A stretch of 64,000 bases of DNA, from assembly GCF_014205635.1 (NCBI RefSeq), contig NZ_JACIIV010000006.1, positions 62,001 to 126,000 on the forward strand. Direction: 5' to 3'. Below are positions 53,871-63,936 of this stretch, piece by piece. The translations under genes were made by a program, and so were the position numbers. The notes beneath the pieces were generated by a model, which saw only the letters and a list, made by a program, of their open reading frames with translations, made no database searches and had not been told where the DNA came from. The DNA comes from Polymorphobacter multimanifer (GTDB lineage: Bacteria; Pseudomonadota; Alphaproteobacteria; Sphingomonadales; Sphingomonadaceae). Each line of letters starts with the position of its first letter. The stretch's first letter is position 1.

Positions 53871-55598
53871 ATGGCCGCCTCAAATGCCCCGTTGATGACA
53901 CTTCGCGAGGTATTTGCCTGGTTCGGGCCGGTGCTGGGGCCGGAGAAGAATTTCTTCTGGCTGGCGATCATCTACGGGCTCGGCATCAGCCTGCTTTCGC
54001 TGGCGACGCCGGTATCGGTGCAGGTGCTGATCAACTCGGTGGCCAATACGGCGCTGCCGGTGCCGCTGTTCACGCTGGCGTTCGTGCTGTTTTTCCTGCT
54101 GGGCCTGTCGGCGCTGCTGGCGGTGCTGCGCAACCATCTGATGGAGCTGTTCCGGCGCCGTTTCGGGGCGCGGCTGGTGGCCGACATCACGCTGCGCGCG
54201 ATCAATGCCGCCAATCCCGACTTTGCCGACAGCCAGCGGATTTCGCTGTTCAACCGCTTTTTCGAGATCGTCTCGGTGCAGAAGGCGGTGCCGACGCTGC
54301 TGATCGGCGCCTTGACGCTGATCCTGCAGGCGCTTGTCGGCTTCATCGTGACGAGCTTCTACCATCCGGTGTTTCTCGCCTTCAATGTTGTGGTGGTATT
54401 GCTGGTGGTGCTGGCCTTCTGGGTGTGGGGGCGCGGCGCCATGATATCCTCGATGGCGCTCAGCCATGAGAAATATGGCGCTTCAGAATGGCTGGAGAGC
54501 GTTGGTGCGTCCGATGGCTTCTACAAGTCGGCGGACCATCGCACCTATGCCATCGACCGCTCCGAGGCGGCGGCGGCGAGCTATGTGAAAGCGCATGCCC
54601 GGCACTATGGCTATACGCTGCCGCAGACGGTGGCGCTCTACTTCCTCTATGCGGCAGCGTCGGCAGGGTTGCTGGCGCTGGGGGGATGGCTGGTGATCCA
54701 GCAGCAGATCTCTATCGGCCAGCTGGTGGCGGCGGAGCTGATCCTGTCGGGCGTGTTCCTCGGGATTTCGCAGCTGGCGGGTTATCTCGATGATTTCTAC
54801 AAGCTGGTGGCCACAGTCGAGGAGCTGTCGCTGCTCTACAGCATTCCGCAGGAGACGCGGCCGGGGGGCAAGGTGATGGTCGGAAAGCCGACACGCCGGC
54901 TCGTCGACCCGGTTCGATCTGGCGAGCTGGTGTTTGCGCGGGTCGTGACCGACCTGCCGACGGGGCCGTGCCTGCTCGACTTCAGCATTCCCAGCGGCAT
55001 GCGGCTAGTGGCGCAGGGGGTGCCGAGCATGGAGCGACGCATCGCCAACATGCTCAAGCGGCAGGTGAAGCCCGATTCAGGGCTGATCGCGATCGGCGAT
55101 GTCGATATCGGCAGCCTCGATGTGCTGCTGCTGCGCTCGGACATCACCGTGCTCGACCGCCCGAACATCGTGGAAACCACGATCGAGGACTATCTGAAGC
55201 TGGCCGACCCCGATTCCGACCCGGCCGAGATGCTGGCCGCACTTCGACTGGTGGGGCTGGAAGACCGGATCTCGATGCTTCAGGATGGGCTGCAGACGCG
55301 GATGAGCTTCACGGGCTATCCGCTGTCGGTAGCCAAGACGATGCAGGTGAAGCTGGCGGCCGCCGTGCTGGCGCGGCCCAAGGTGCTGGTGCTGTCGCCG
55401 CTTTACGATACGGTGCCGGTGCGCTGGCTCGACCAGGTGTTTGCGCACTTCGATGGCAAGGAAACAACGGTGCTGTATTTCAGCAACCGCCCCGAGGCGA
55501 TCAGGCTCGACGGCTATCTGTGGATCGGCTGCCAGGACCAGCAGATCGTTGGCGACTGGGAGCAGTTCGACGCGCTGCGCAGCGGGGACACGCAATGA
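53871..55598 (+). CDS. T1SS-type ABC protein with a degenerate ATPase domain
   Basis: 575 residues from ATG 53871 (GTG 53838 is possible). The N-terminal part is a type-1 ABC exporter membrane domain with about six helices. The C-terminal nucleotide-binding domain keeps its fold pattern but has lost all motifs: where Walker A should read GxxGxGKST it has GVPSMERRI; the LSGGQ region is TGYPLSVAKTMQ; Walker B Asp-Glu is replaced in VLVLSPLYDTV; and the H-loop His is missing in LYFSNRPEA. It therefore cannot be expected to hydrolyse ATP. It overlaps the HlyD gene (ATGA). Confidence 0.85.
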   Translation: MAASNAPLMTLREVFAWFGPVLGPEKNFFWLAIIYGLGISLLSLATPVSVQVLINSVANTALPVPLFTLAFVLFFLLGLSALLAVLRNHLMELFRRRFGARLVADITLRAINAANPDFADSQRISLFNRFFEIVSVQKAVPTLLIGALTLILQALVGFIVTSFYHPVFLAFNVVVVLLVVLAFWVWGRGAMISSMALSHEKYGASEWLESVGASDGFYKSADHRTYAIDRSEAAAASYVKAHARHYGYTLPQTVALYFLYAAASAGLLALGGWLVIQQQISIGQLVAAELILSGVFLGISQLAGYLDDFYKLVATVEELSLLYSIPQETRPGGKVMVGKPTRRLVDPVRSGELVFARVVTDLPTGPCLLDFSIPSGMRLVAQGVPSMERRIANMLKRQVKPDSGLIAIGDVDIGSLDVLLLRSDITVLDRPNIVETTIEDYLKLADPDSDPAEMLAALRLVGLEDRISMLQDGLQTRMSFTGYPLSVAKTMQVKLAAAVLARPKVLVLSPLYDTVPVRWLDQVFAHFDGKETTVLYFSNRPEAIRLDGYLWIGCQDQQIVGDWEQFDALRSGDTQ

Positions 55599-56707
55599 GC
55601 ACAACGATCGTGACCGACGCGCTGCGGCCCGACCCGCAGTCGTTTCCCACGCTCGCTTCGATCAATCCGCCGCGCGTGCTGCGCGCCACCGGCTGGATGG
55701 TGGGGCTGGGCATCCTGTTCGTCATCCTGTTTGCGGCCTTCACCCCCTGGGTGCAGACGGCACCGGGCAGCGGGACGGTGATTGCGCGCGACCCGGCGGC
55801 GCGGCAGACCAACATCACCGCGATGGTGCCCGGGCGGCTTGACCGCTGGTATGTGACCGATGGCGATTATGTCGAGTTGGGCGACCCGATTGCGCGGGTG
55901 GTGGACATGGACCCGCAGCTGCTCGAGCGGCTGCAAGGGGAACGCGGGCAGCGGCTGGCCGAGATCGAGGCGACGCGCGCGGCGATGCGGACCGCCGAGC
56001 TCGATGTGGCGCGGACACGGACGCTTTTCGACGAGGGGCTGGCAGCGCGGCGCGACCTGGAGCTGGCGCAGATCAAGGTCGCCGAATTTCGGGGCCGGAT
56101 CGCGGGCAGCGAGGCCGAGATCAACAAGATCGATACCGGCATCCGGCGCCAATCCCAGCAGCTGGTGACGGCGCCGCGGGCCGGGCGGATCATGCGCGTG
56201 TCGGCAATCGACACGGCGACGGTGGTGAGCACGGGCGATGTGCTGGCGACCTTCGTGCCCGAGCAGACCGAGCGGGTGGTCGAGCTGTATGTCGATGGCC
56301 GCGATGTTCCGCTGATCCACCCGGGACGGCGGGTGCGGCTGGAATTCGAGGGCTGGCCGGCGATCCAGTTTTCAGGCTGGCCGTCGGTGGCGAAGGGGCT
56401 TTTCGACGGCGAGGTGAAGGCGGTGGATGTGTCGGCGTCACCCAACGGGCTGTTCCGGATCCTGGTGGTGGAAAGCCCGGACCGGGATCCCTGGCCCGGG
56501 GAGCCGCAGGTGCGGCTGGGGGCTGCGGTGCGTGGCTGGGTGCTGATGAACACGGTGAAGGTGTGGTTCGAATGGTGGCGGCTGCTCAACGACTTCCCGC
56601 TGCAGTTCACATCGGGCAGTGAGGCGGGGAGCGCTGCGGGTGGTTCGCCGCCGGGTGGCGGGAGCGGGAGCGGGAGCGGTCGGGCGGCGGGTGGCAATGC
56701 CGGATAA
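55595..56707 (+). CDS. HlyD-family membrane fusion protein
   Basis: 370 residues from ATG 55595. One membrane helix (VGLGILFVILFAAFTPWVQT), a biotinyl-lipoyl-like barrel-sandwich domain split by a helical hairpin (ERLQGERGQRLAEIEATRAA ... IAGSEAEINKIDTGIRRQSQ), then VTAPRAGRIMRVSAIDTATV and beta-barrel RVRLEFEGWPAIQFSGWPS. The C-terminus is Gly/Ser-rich (SPPGGGSGSGSGRAAGGNAG). Periplasmic adaptor between the ABC-like protein and the TolC homologue downstream. Confidence 0.9.
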   Translation: MSTTIVTDALRPDPQSFPTLASINPPRVLRATGWMVGLGILFVILFAAFTPWVQTAPGSGTVIARDPAARQTNITAMVPGRLDRWYVTDGDYVELGDPIARVVDMDPQLLERLQGERGQRLAEIEATRAAMRTAELDVARTRTLFDEGLAARRDLELAQIKVAEFRGRIAGSEAEINKIDTGIRRQSQQLVTAPRAGRIMRVSAIDTATVVSTGDVLATFVPEQTERVVELYVDGRDVPLIHPGRRVRLEFEGWPAIQFSGWPSVAKGLFDGEVKAVDVSASPNGLFRILVVESPDRDPWPGEPQVRLGAAVRGWVLMNTVKVWFEWWRLLNDFPLQFTSGSEAGSAAGGSPPGGGSGSGSGRAAGGNAG

Positions 56708-58193
56708 GGCCTTGTTGCAGGCATTGGTGCTGGCACTCGCGATCGGAACATCGGCTGTAGCCCAGCCGGCGCCGCCGGCGGCTGCAGTTTTGCCGGCGTC
56801 GCCGGCGGCTGCACTCTCGTCGGCGCCGGCGCTGGCGGCAGCGCCGAGGACCGGGGTGCTGACGCTTGCGGAGGTGCTGGCTTCGGCGCGCTTCCATGCG
56901 CCGCAGGTGCTCGAGGCGCTGGCGCGGGTGCGGGGTGCCGAAGGCAGGGTGCTGAGCGCGCAGGCGGCGTTCGACACGGTGTTCAGTGCCGATGCGACCT
57001 CGCGCGTGGCAGGGTTTTACGACGGGCAGATTGCCAGCGCCACGATCACGCGGCCGCTGCCCGACAACGGCGGCTATGCCTATGGTGGCTACCGTGTCTC
57101 TTCGGGGCGCTTCCCGATCTACGAGGACGAGTATTTCACCAACCGCGCCGGCGAGGTGAAGGCGGGGGCGGTGTTTGCACTGCTGCGCGACCGGGCGATC
57201 GACGAGCGGCGTTTTGCGCGGAGCTTTGCCGAGGCCGATGTGGCGATTGCCGAGGCGGACCGGCTGATGATCGCCATCGGTGTGCAGCAGGCAGCGCTCT
57301 CGGCCTATATCAACTGGGTGGCGAGCGGGCTGCGGCTCAACGTGTATCGCGACCTGCTGGCGCTGGCGCAGGAGCGGCAAGCGGGCTTCCGGCGGCAGGT
57401 GGAGGAAGGGGCGCGGCCGCGGATCCTGCTGACCGAGAACGAGCAGAACATCCTGCGCCGCCAGACGCTGGTGGTGCAATCCGAGCAGGCGCTGGCGCAG
57501 GCGGCAACGACGCTGTCGCTCTATGTGCGCGATGCCGATGGCCGGCCGATCATCGTCGGCACCGAGCGTCTGCCGGACAGCATGCCGCCGCTGCCGATGC
57601 GCGGTGCGGCGGGGCTCGACCCGGCGGCGATTGCGGCGGCGCGGCCCGATGTGCGGATGCTCGACATCCGCATCCGCCAGTCGAGCAGCCGGCTGGCGCT
57701 CGACCGCAACAATTTTCTGCCGAAGTTCGACTTCAGGGTGGAGGCCAGCCGCGACCTCGGGCCGGAGGGGCGCGGCGGATCGTCGAGGACGCCGACCGAG
57801 GGCAAGCTGGGCTTCAGCTTCACGCTGCCGCTGCAGCAGGGTGCGGCGCGCGGCCGGCTGGCGCAGACCAATGCCGAGATCGAGGCGCAGCGCCAGCGCC
57901 GTCGGCTGCTCGAGGACCAGATCAACGCCCAGGTGGCACAGCTCGCGGTGGCAGTGGAAGCGACGCAGCGGTTGCGGACGCTGGCGGCCGACGAGCAGGC
58001 GCGGGCGCTCGACATGGCGGTGGCGGAGCGGCGGCGCTTTTCGGCTGGCGCGTCCGACTTTTTTCTTGTGAACGTGCGTGAGGAAGCTGCCGCCGATGCG
58101 CAGGTGCGCGCGCTCGATGCGATCATCAGACAGGTGAGTGCCAATGCCGAACTTGCCTCTGTCACGGCCGATCTCGATGCGCTCGGGCTTTAG
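56697..58193 (+). CDS. TolC-family outer-membrane efflux protein
   Basis: 498 residues from ATG 56697, overlapping the HlyD gene by 11 bp. Signal peptide (LALAIGTSAVAQPAPP), an Ala/Pro-rich linker, and the two OEP repeats: LTLAEVLASARFHAPQVLEA ... RVLSAQAAFDTVFSADATSR and later LGFSFTLPLQQGAARGRLAQ ... EAQRQRRRLLEDQINAQVAQ. It would form the trimeric channel-tunnel. The 3' end overlaps the lipoprotein esterase gene by 17 bp. Confidence 0.9.
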   Translation: MPDKALLQALVLALAIGTSAVAQPAPPAAAVLPASPAAALSSAPALAAAPRTGVLTLAEVLASARFHAPQVLEALARVRGAEGRVLSAQAAFDTVFSADATSRVAGFYDGQIASATITRPLPDNGGYAYGGYRVSSGRFPIYEDEYFTNRAGEVKAGAVFALLRDRAIDERRFARSFAEADVAIAEADRLMIAIGVQQAALSAYINWVASGLRLNVYRDLLALAQERQAGFRRQVEEGARPRILLTENEQNILRRQTLVVQSEQALAQAATTLSLYVRDADGRPIIVGTERLPDSMPPLPMRGAAGLDPAAIAAARPDVRMLDIRIRQSSSRLALDRNNFLPKFDFRVEASRDLGPEGRGGSSRTPTEGKLGFSFTLPLQQGAARGRLAQTNAEIEAQRQRRRLLEDQINAQVAQLAVAVEATQRLRTLAADEQARALDMAVAERRRFSAGASDFFLVNVREEAAADAQVRALDAIIRQVSANAELASVTADLDALGL

Positions 58194-59046
58194 GGTCAGC
58201 CGCCGGGCGGTGTTCCTGGGGGCGGCTGCGCTGCCGCTGGCCGGGTGCACGCGGTTCGAGGCGCTCAACGGGCTCAACGCGGTGACGCCGGGGGACGGGG
58301 ACACACGGCAGACCGGGCGCGACATCTTCTTCGGTGGGGACCCGCGCCAGGCGCTCGATGTCTATGCGCCCGAGGCTGCCGGTCCGCATCCGGTGGTGGT
58401 GTTCTTCTATGGCGGCAGCTGGGCCTCGGGGCGGCGGCAGGACTATGGCTTTGCGGCGCGCGCGCTGGCATCGCGCGGGTATGTCGTGGTGGTGCCGGAC
58501 TATCGGCTGGTGCCGGCGCATGCGTTTCCGGATTTTGTCGAGGACGGGGCGGCGGCGGTGCGCTGGGCGGCGGCCAACATCGGGCAGCATGGCGGCGACC
58601 CGGCGCGGATCGCGGTGATGGGGCACAGTGCCGGGGGTCATATCGCGCTGATGCTGGCGCTGGACCGGCGCTGGCTGGGGGATGCCTCGCCGATCAAGGC
58701 GGCGGTCGGGCTGGCGGGGCCGTATGATTTTCTGCCGTTCGAACCCAATGGTGCGGCCGACCGCGCCTTCGGCCATCTGCGCGACTTGAAGACGACGCAG
58801 CCGATCAGCTTTGCCGGGCCGGGGCGGCCGCCGGTGCTGCTGCTGCAGGGGCTGGATGACGACACGGTGCTGCCGCACAATGCGCGGAACCTGGCGGCGG
58901 CGCTGCAGGCGGCGGGCTCGGTGGCCGAAACGAGGTTCTACGACGGGCTGGGGCATGTCGGCATCGTGCTGGCGCTTTCGAAGCCGTTCCGGGGCCGGGC
59001 GCCGGTGCTGGCGGATGCCGCGGCGTTTCTGGCGGCGCGGGTATAA
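58177..59046 (+). CDS. alpha/beta hydrolase lipoprotein
   Basis: 289 residues from ATG 58177 (GTG 58138 upstream is possible). Tat-like, lipobox signal: SRRAVFLGAAALPLAGC, Cys24. Hydrolase features: oxyanion GGSW in VVVFFYGGSWASG, nucleophile Ser in VMGHSAGGHIALM, Asp in GLDDDTVLPHN and His in GLGHVGIVLA. Similar to the BD-FAE/esterase-lipase group acting on acylated polysaccharides. It closes the exporter operon, overlapping tolC by 17 bp. Confidence 0.87.
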   Translation: MRSGFRVSRRAVFLGAAALPLAGCTRFEALNGLNAVTPGDGDTRQTGRDIFFGGDPRQALDVYAPEAAGPHPVVVFFYGGSWASGRRQDYGFAARALASRGYVVVVPDYRLVPAHAFPDFVEDGAAAVRWAAANIGQHGGDPARIAVMGHSAGGHIALMLALDRRWLGDASPIKAAVGLAGPYDFLPFEPNGAADRAFGHLRDLKTTQPISFAGPGRPPVLLLQGLDDDTVLPHNARNLAAALQAAGSVAETRFYDGLGHVGIVLALSKPFRGRAPVLADAAAFLAARV

Positions 59047-59125
59047 TGCTGATCCTCCGCACGATTTGGCGCGCTGGACCGCTGCCGGGCTTGACCGCTG
59101 GGGGTGGCCCGTCCAGAAACCGGGC

Positions 59126-59395
59126 ATGACCGATGAACCGCTTTCTGCCCAGAGTTTGGGCACCCTGAGTTTCGAGGACGCGCTGAAGCGGCTTGAGGCT
59201 ATCGTGCACAGCCTGGAGAGCGGGGCGGCGAGCCTCGAGGATTCGATTGCGCTTTATGCGCAGGGGCAGGCGCTGAAGGCGCATTGCGAGGCCAAGCTGG
59301 CGCAGGCGAATGCACGGATCGAGGCGATTGTGGCGAGCGATTCCGGCGAGGCCAGCGGCACGCGCGCGTTCGATGCGCCGGCAGGCGGTGGCTGA
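59126..59395 (+). CDS. xseB: exodeoxyribonuclease VII small subunit
   Basis: 89 residues from ATG 59126. Two-helix XseB domain: LSFEDALKRLEAIVHSLESG and SLEDSIALYAQGQALKAHCE, matching the family closely. Partner of XseA (not in the window) in single-strand DNA degradation and repair. Followed 4 bp later by ispA, the common order xseB-ispA. Confidence 0.93.
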   Translation: MTDEPLSAQSLGTLSFEDALKRLEAIVHSLESGAASLEDSIALYAQGQALKAHCEAKLAQANARIEAIVASDSGEASGTRAFDAPAGGG

Positions 59396-59399
59396 GACG

Positions 59400-60299
59400 A
59401 TGCCCGGGGCTTCGCTTACGCTGAAACCGGCGCTCGACGCGATCGGCAAGGCGATCGACCAGCGCTTCGACCGGCTGTTGCCGGTGCCCGAGGACAGCCG
59501 GGCGCGGTTGTTCGAGGCGATGCGGCATGCCGCGATCGGCGGCGGCAAGCGGATGCGGCCGCTGCTGGTGGTGGCGGCGTGCGACCTGTTCCATGTCGAC
59601 CGCGAGCGCGCCCTTCGGGTGGCGATGGCGATCGAGTGCATCCATGTCTACAGCCTGATCCACGACGACCTGCCGTGCATGGACGATGACGACATGCGCC
59701 GCGGCAAGCCGACGGTGCACAAGGCGTTCGACGAAGCGACTGCGGTGCTGGCCGGTGATTCGCTGCATGATCTGGCGTATGACATCCTCGCCGATGCGGC
59801 GACGCATGAGGATCCGTTCGTTCGGCTCGAGCTGATCCAGGCGCTGTCGGCGGCTTCGGGGCCGATGGGCATGGCCGGCGGGCAGATGATGGACCTTGTT
59901 GCGGGCGATGCGCTCTATGATCTGGGCGCGGTGACGCGGCTGCAGCAGCTGAAGACCGGGGCGCTGATCGGCTTCTGCCTCGAAGCGGGCGGCATCATGG
60001 GTGGCATTGCCGATGGCCAGCGCACGCCGCTGAGGGGCTATGCGCGCGACCTGGGGCTGGCGTTCCAGATTGCCGATGACCTGCTCGACGTCGAGGGCAC
60101 CGAGGCCGCCGCCGGCAAGGCGCTTCGCAAGGACGAGGAGGCCGGCAAGGCGACCTTCGTGTCCCTGCTCGGGCTGGAGCGGGCGCGGACGCAGGCGCAG
60201 ATGCTCATCGACCAGGCGATACTGCATCTGGCGAGCTTCGGGCAGGAAGCCGATCTGCTGCGCGCCATCGCGCGCTTCGCCATCGAGCGGGACCGCTGA
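59400..60299 (+). CDS. ispA: polyprenyl synthase, farnesyl/geranylgeranyl diphosphate type
   Basis: 299 residues from ATG 59400. Class I trans-prenyltransferase making short-chain isoprenyl diphosphates. First Asp-rich motif in IHDDLPCMDDDDMRRG, second in FQIADDLLDVEG, plus GGKRMRPLLVVAA and KTGALIGFCLEAGG. The spacer between DD and the next D (DDLPCMDDDD) is the type II FPPS pattern. Substrate length cannot be settled here. Confidence 0.93.
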   Translation: MPGASLTLKPALDAIGKAIDQRFDRLLPVPEDSRARLFEAMRHAAIGGGKRMRPLLVVAACDLFHVDRERALRVAMAIECIHVYSLIHDDLPCMDDDDMRRGKPTVHKAFDEATAVLAGDSLHDLAYDILADAATHEDPFVRLELIQALSAASGPMGMAGGQMMDLVAGDALYDLGAVTRLQQLKTGALIGFCLEAGGIMGGIADGQRTPLRGYARDLGLAFQIADDLLDVEGTEAAAGKALRKDEEAGKATFVSLLGLERARTQAQMLIDQAILHLASFGQEADLLRAIARFAIERDR

Positions 60300-60300
60300 G

Positions 60301-60800
60301 GTGGCGCGCATCGGCGTCTATCCCGGCACCTTCGATCCCGTGACGCTCGGGCATATGGACATCATCCGCCGCGGCGCCAAGCTGGTCGACCGGCTGGTGA
60401 TCGGCGTGGCGACCAACCCCTCCAAATCGCCGATGTTCACGCTGGAAGAGCGCAAGGCGCAGATCTTGCGCGAGACCGCGGATATTCCGGGCGTGGAGGT
60501 GGTGGCGTTCGATGCGCTGCTGATGACCTTTGCCGAGCGGCAGGGGGCGAGCATGATCGTGCGAGGCCTTCGTGCGGTGGCGGATTTCGAGTATGAGTTC
60601 CAGATGGCCGGCATGAACCAGCAGCTGAACAATGCGATCGAGACGGTGTTTCTGATGGCGGATGTGGCATTGCAGCCGATCGCTTCACGTCTGGTCAAGG
60701 AAATTGCGATCTATGGTGGCGAGATCGGCAAGTTCGTGAGCCCGGCGGTGGCCGCCGAGGTGCGCGCGCGCGTCGACGTTATTGGACGCAAGGGTAGCGA

Positions 60801-60804
<4 letters not shown>
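60301..60804 (+). CDS. coaD: pantetheine-phosphate adenylyltransferase
   Basis: 167 residues from GTG 60301, one base after the ispA stop. Penultimate step of CoA synthesis: 4'-phosphopantetheine + ATP to dephospho-CoA. Motifs: IGVYPGTFDPVTLGHMDIIR with the HxGH-like T/H-x-G-H, IVRGLRAVADFEYEFQMAGM, and IASRLVKEIAIYGGEIGKFV. The 3' end overlaps the next gene by ATGA. Confidence 0.96.
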
Positions 60805-61508
<704 letters not shown>

Positions 61509-61585
61509 GCCGCGTTTTGCCGGTGTGATATTGCAAGTTTGATTGCGGCGTTACTGCGCGGCCGGTTTCGGTTGCCGGCAGGCTG

Positions 61586-62218
61586 ATGGTTGTTATTGTA
61601 TCGGCGCTAGGGGTGCTGATGCTCGATTTTCTGCTCGATGGCGATGTTGTTGCCTTCAGCCTGGCGCTGGTGGCAATGATTGCCGTCGGTGCGGTGCAGG
61701 CGATCGGCCTTGATGCCGATGCCGATGCCGATGCGATGGGCGGCGGGCTCGATTGGCTGAATGCGGGTCGGTTGCCGCTGCTGATGCTGCTCGTGGTGTT
61801 TCTGGCGGTGTTCGGGATGGTCGGGCTGGCGTTGCAGCAGGCGGCGCTGGCGCTGGCGGATGGTGTGCTGCCATGGGTGGCGGCGGTGCCGGCGGCGGCG
61901 GTGCTGGCGCTGCCGGGCACGCGACTGGCGGGGCGGCTGCTCGCACCGATCCTGCCGCGTGACGAGACGACCGCGGTGGCCCTCGAAAGCCTTGTCGGGC
62001 GCCGGGCGCGAATTGTTGTTGGCGTGGCGCGGCCGGGCAGCCCGGCGCGGGCGCGCGTGACCGATGCGCATGGCCAGGCGCATTTCGTGATGGTGGAGCC
62101 GGCGGCGGCGGGCGAGCATGACGAGCGCGCCGAACTGCTGCTGGTGGCGCGCGAGGGCGATGTGTTCCGCGTGGTGGAAGTCGACCCTGATCCCTTTGGC
62201 GAAGCGAGGAATGGCTGA
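61586..62218 (+). CDS. YqiJ-like OB-fold membrane protein
   Basis: 210 residues. N-terminal membrane half with three hydrophobic stretches (MLDFLLDGDVVAFSLALVAM, LLMLLVVFLAVFGMVGLAL, WVAAVPAAAVLALPGTRLAG), with an acidic DADADADAMGG loop between, then a C-terminal OB-like beta-domain (LESLVGRRARIVVGVARPGS, HFVMVEPAAAGEHDERAEL). Matches YqiJ, which pairs with the flotillin YqiK; stop and start overlap by one base (TGATG). Confidence 0.8.
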   Translation: MVVIVSALGVLMLDFLLDGDVVAFSLALVAMIAVGAVQAIGLDADADADAMGGGLDWLNAGRLPLLMLLVVFLAVFGMVGLALQQAALALADGVLPWVAAVPAAAVLALPGTRLAGRLLAPILPRDETTAVALESLVGRRARIVVGVARPGSPARARVTDAHGQAHFVMVEPAAAGEHDERAELLLVAREGDVFRVVEVDPDPFGEARNG

Positions 62219-63936
62219 TGAACGATCTGGTGCCTGTGAATGATGGCGGCGGTGATGCGCTGATCCTGCTCGGCGGTGGCGGGCTGGTGATTCTGGTCAC
62301 GCTGCTGGTGTTGGGGCTGATCGTGGCGCGGCTCTACCGGCGGGCATCGAAGGAGATCGGCTTCGTGCGCACGGGCTTCGGTGGCGAGAAGGTGGTGATC
62401 AATGGTGGTGCGCTGGTGCTGCCGGTGCTCCACGAGACGATGCCGGTGAACATGAACACCGTGCGGCTGCCGGTGGAGCGGCGCAATTCCGATGCGCTCA
62501 TCACTTCGGACCGGATGCGGATCGATGTGAAGGCGGAATTCTATGTGCGGGTGAAGCCCGACATGGCGAGCATTGCCACGGCAGCGCAGACGCTGGGCAA
62601 CCGGACGATGCGCCCCGAAGCGCTGAAGGAGTTGATCGAGGGCAAATTTGTCGATGCACTACGCTCGGTGGCGGCGGGGATGACGATGAACCAGCTGCAC
62701 GAGCAGCGCTCGGACTTTGTGCAGAAGGTGCAGCAGGTTTCTTCGGCCGATCTTTCGATGAATGGGCTGGAGCTGGAAAGCGTATCCCTGACCGGGCTCG
62801 ACCAGACGTCGATCGAGCATTTCAACGCCAACAATGCCTTCGATGCCGAGGGGCTGACCAAATTGACCGAGCAGATCGAGCTGCGCCGCAAGACGCGCAA
62901 CGACATCGAACAGGACACAAGGGTGCAGATCGAGACAAAGAACCTCGAGGCCGAGCGCGAGCGGCTGAATTTGCAGCGCGAGACCGAGTTTGCGCGGATA
63001 GAACAGGAGCGCGAACTGCAGATCCGCCGGGCGGCGCAATCGGCGGAGATTGCGCAGCAGCAGGCGGAACGGGGCCGCGAGGCCGAGCAGGCGAAGATCG
63101 GCGCCAAGCAGATGGTGGACGGCGCGCAGATCGAAGCCGACCGGGCGGTGGCGCAGGCGCGGATTGCGCAGGAGCAATCGGTGGCGATCGCGCGGCAGGA
63201 AAGCCAGATTGCGGTGCAGAACAAGAGCCGCGAGGAGAGCCAGGCCAAGGCCGAGGCCGACAAGGCGCGCGCCGAGGCTGTGGCAGCCGAGGAGCGAGTG
63301 GTGACGGCGCGCGAGAACGAGATTGCCGAGCGTGCCAAGCTGATCGAGCTGATCGAGGCGGCCAAGGAAGCCGAGCGCATGGCGATCGGCATCAAGGTGG
63401 CGGCGGAGGCCGAGAAGGCGGCGGCGGGCAACCGCGCCGAGGCGGTGCGGCTGGAGGCCGAAGGCCAGGCCGAGGCGGCGAAGCTGACCGCCGAGGGCAT
63501 TCGAGCGCGCTTCGAGGTGGATGCGCAGGGGCAAAAGGCGCTGAACGAAGCCGCCAACCTGCTTTCGGACGAGCAGGTTTCGATGCAGACCAAGCTGGCA
63601 CTGCTGAAGGTGCTGCCGGAGATCATCCGTGAGGCGGCGAAGCCGATGGAGGCGATCGACAGCATCAGGATCGTGCAGGTGGAAGGGCTTGGCGGCGGCG
63701 GCGGGGGTGGTGGCGCAGGCAGTGCTGGTGCTGGCGATGGCAATCTGGCCGATGCGGCGATGACGGCGGCGCTGCGCTACCGGGCGCAGGCGCCGATCGT
63801 GGACAATCTGCTGCGCGAGCTGGGACTGGACGGCAAGGCGCTGGGGCTGGCGGGGCCGGGGGTGACTGAGCCGGGGGTGATTGCGCCGGGGGTGACTGGG
63901 CCGGGGGTGACTGCGCCGGAGACGCGCTCCACGTGA
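62218..63936 (+). CDS. yqiK: flotillin-family protein YqiK
   Basis: 572 residues. One N-terminal membrane helix (GGGLVILVTLLVLGLIVARL), an SPFH/band-7 domain (about 50-240, with FVRTGFGGEKVVINGGALVL and MNQLHEQRSDFVQKVQQVSS), a long Ala/Glu-rich coiled-coil with repeated E/A/R heptads (residues ~250-430), and a Gly-rich C-terminal linker. It organises membrane microdomains. The last residues are a fourfold tandem PGV(T/I)xP repeat coded by 15-bp units at 63856-63915. Overlaps the next gene by GTGA. Confidence 0.92.
   Translation: MNDLVPVNDGGGDALILLGGGGLVILVTLLVLGLIVARLYRRASKEIGFVRTGFGGEKVVINGGALVLPVLHETMPVNMNTVRLPVERRNSDALITSDRMRIDVKAEFYVRVKPDMASIATAAQTLGNRTMRPEALKELIEGKFVDALRSVAAGMTMNQLHEQRSDFVQKVQQVSSADLSMNGLELESVSLTGLDQTSIEHFNANNAFDAEGLTKLTEQIELRRKTRNDIEQDTRVQIETKNLEAERERLNLQRETEFARIEQERELQIRRAAQSAEIAQQQAERGREAEQAKIGAKQMVDGAQIEADRAVAQARIAQEQSVAIARQESQIAVQNKSREESQAKAEADKARAEAVAAEERVVTARENEIAERAKLIELIEAAKEAERMAIGIKVAAEAEKAAAGNRAEAVRLEAEGQAEAAKLTAEGIRARFEVDAQGQKALNEAANLLSDEQVSMQTKLALLKVLPEIIREAAKPMEAIDSIRIVQVEGLGGGGGGGGAGSAGAGDGNLADAAMTAALRYRAQAPIVDNLLRELGLDGKALGLAGPGVTEPGVIAPGVTGPGVTAPETRST
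63856..63915 (+). repeat. four tandem 15-bp units at the end of yqiK
   Basis: CCGGGGGTGACTGNG-type units at 63856, 63871, 63886 and 63901 with one or two changes each. They encode PGVTE, PGVIA, PGVTG, PGVTA. Confidence 0.85.

Noticed and set aside
53871-55598. Loss of ABC motifs as a sequencing or assembly error
   Set aside because: All motif regions are altered by substitutions within one uninterrupted frame, not by a single indel.
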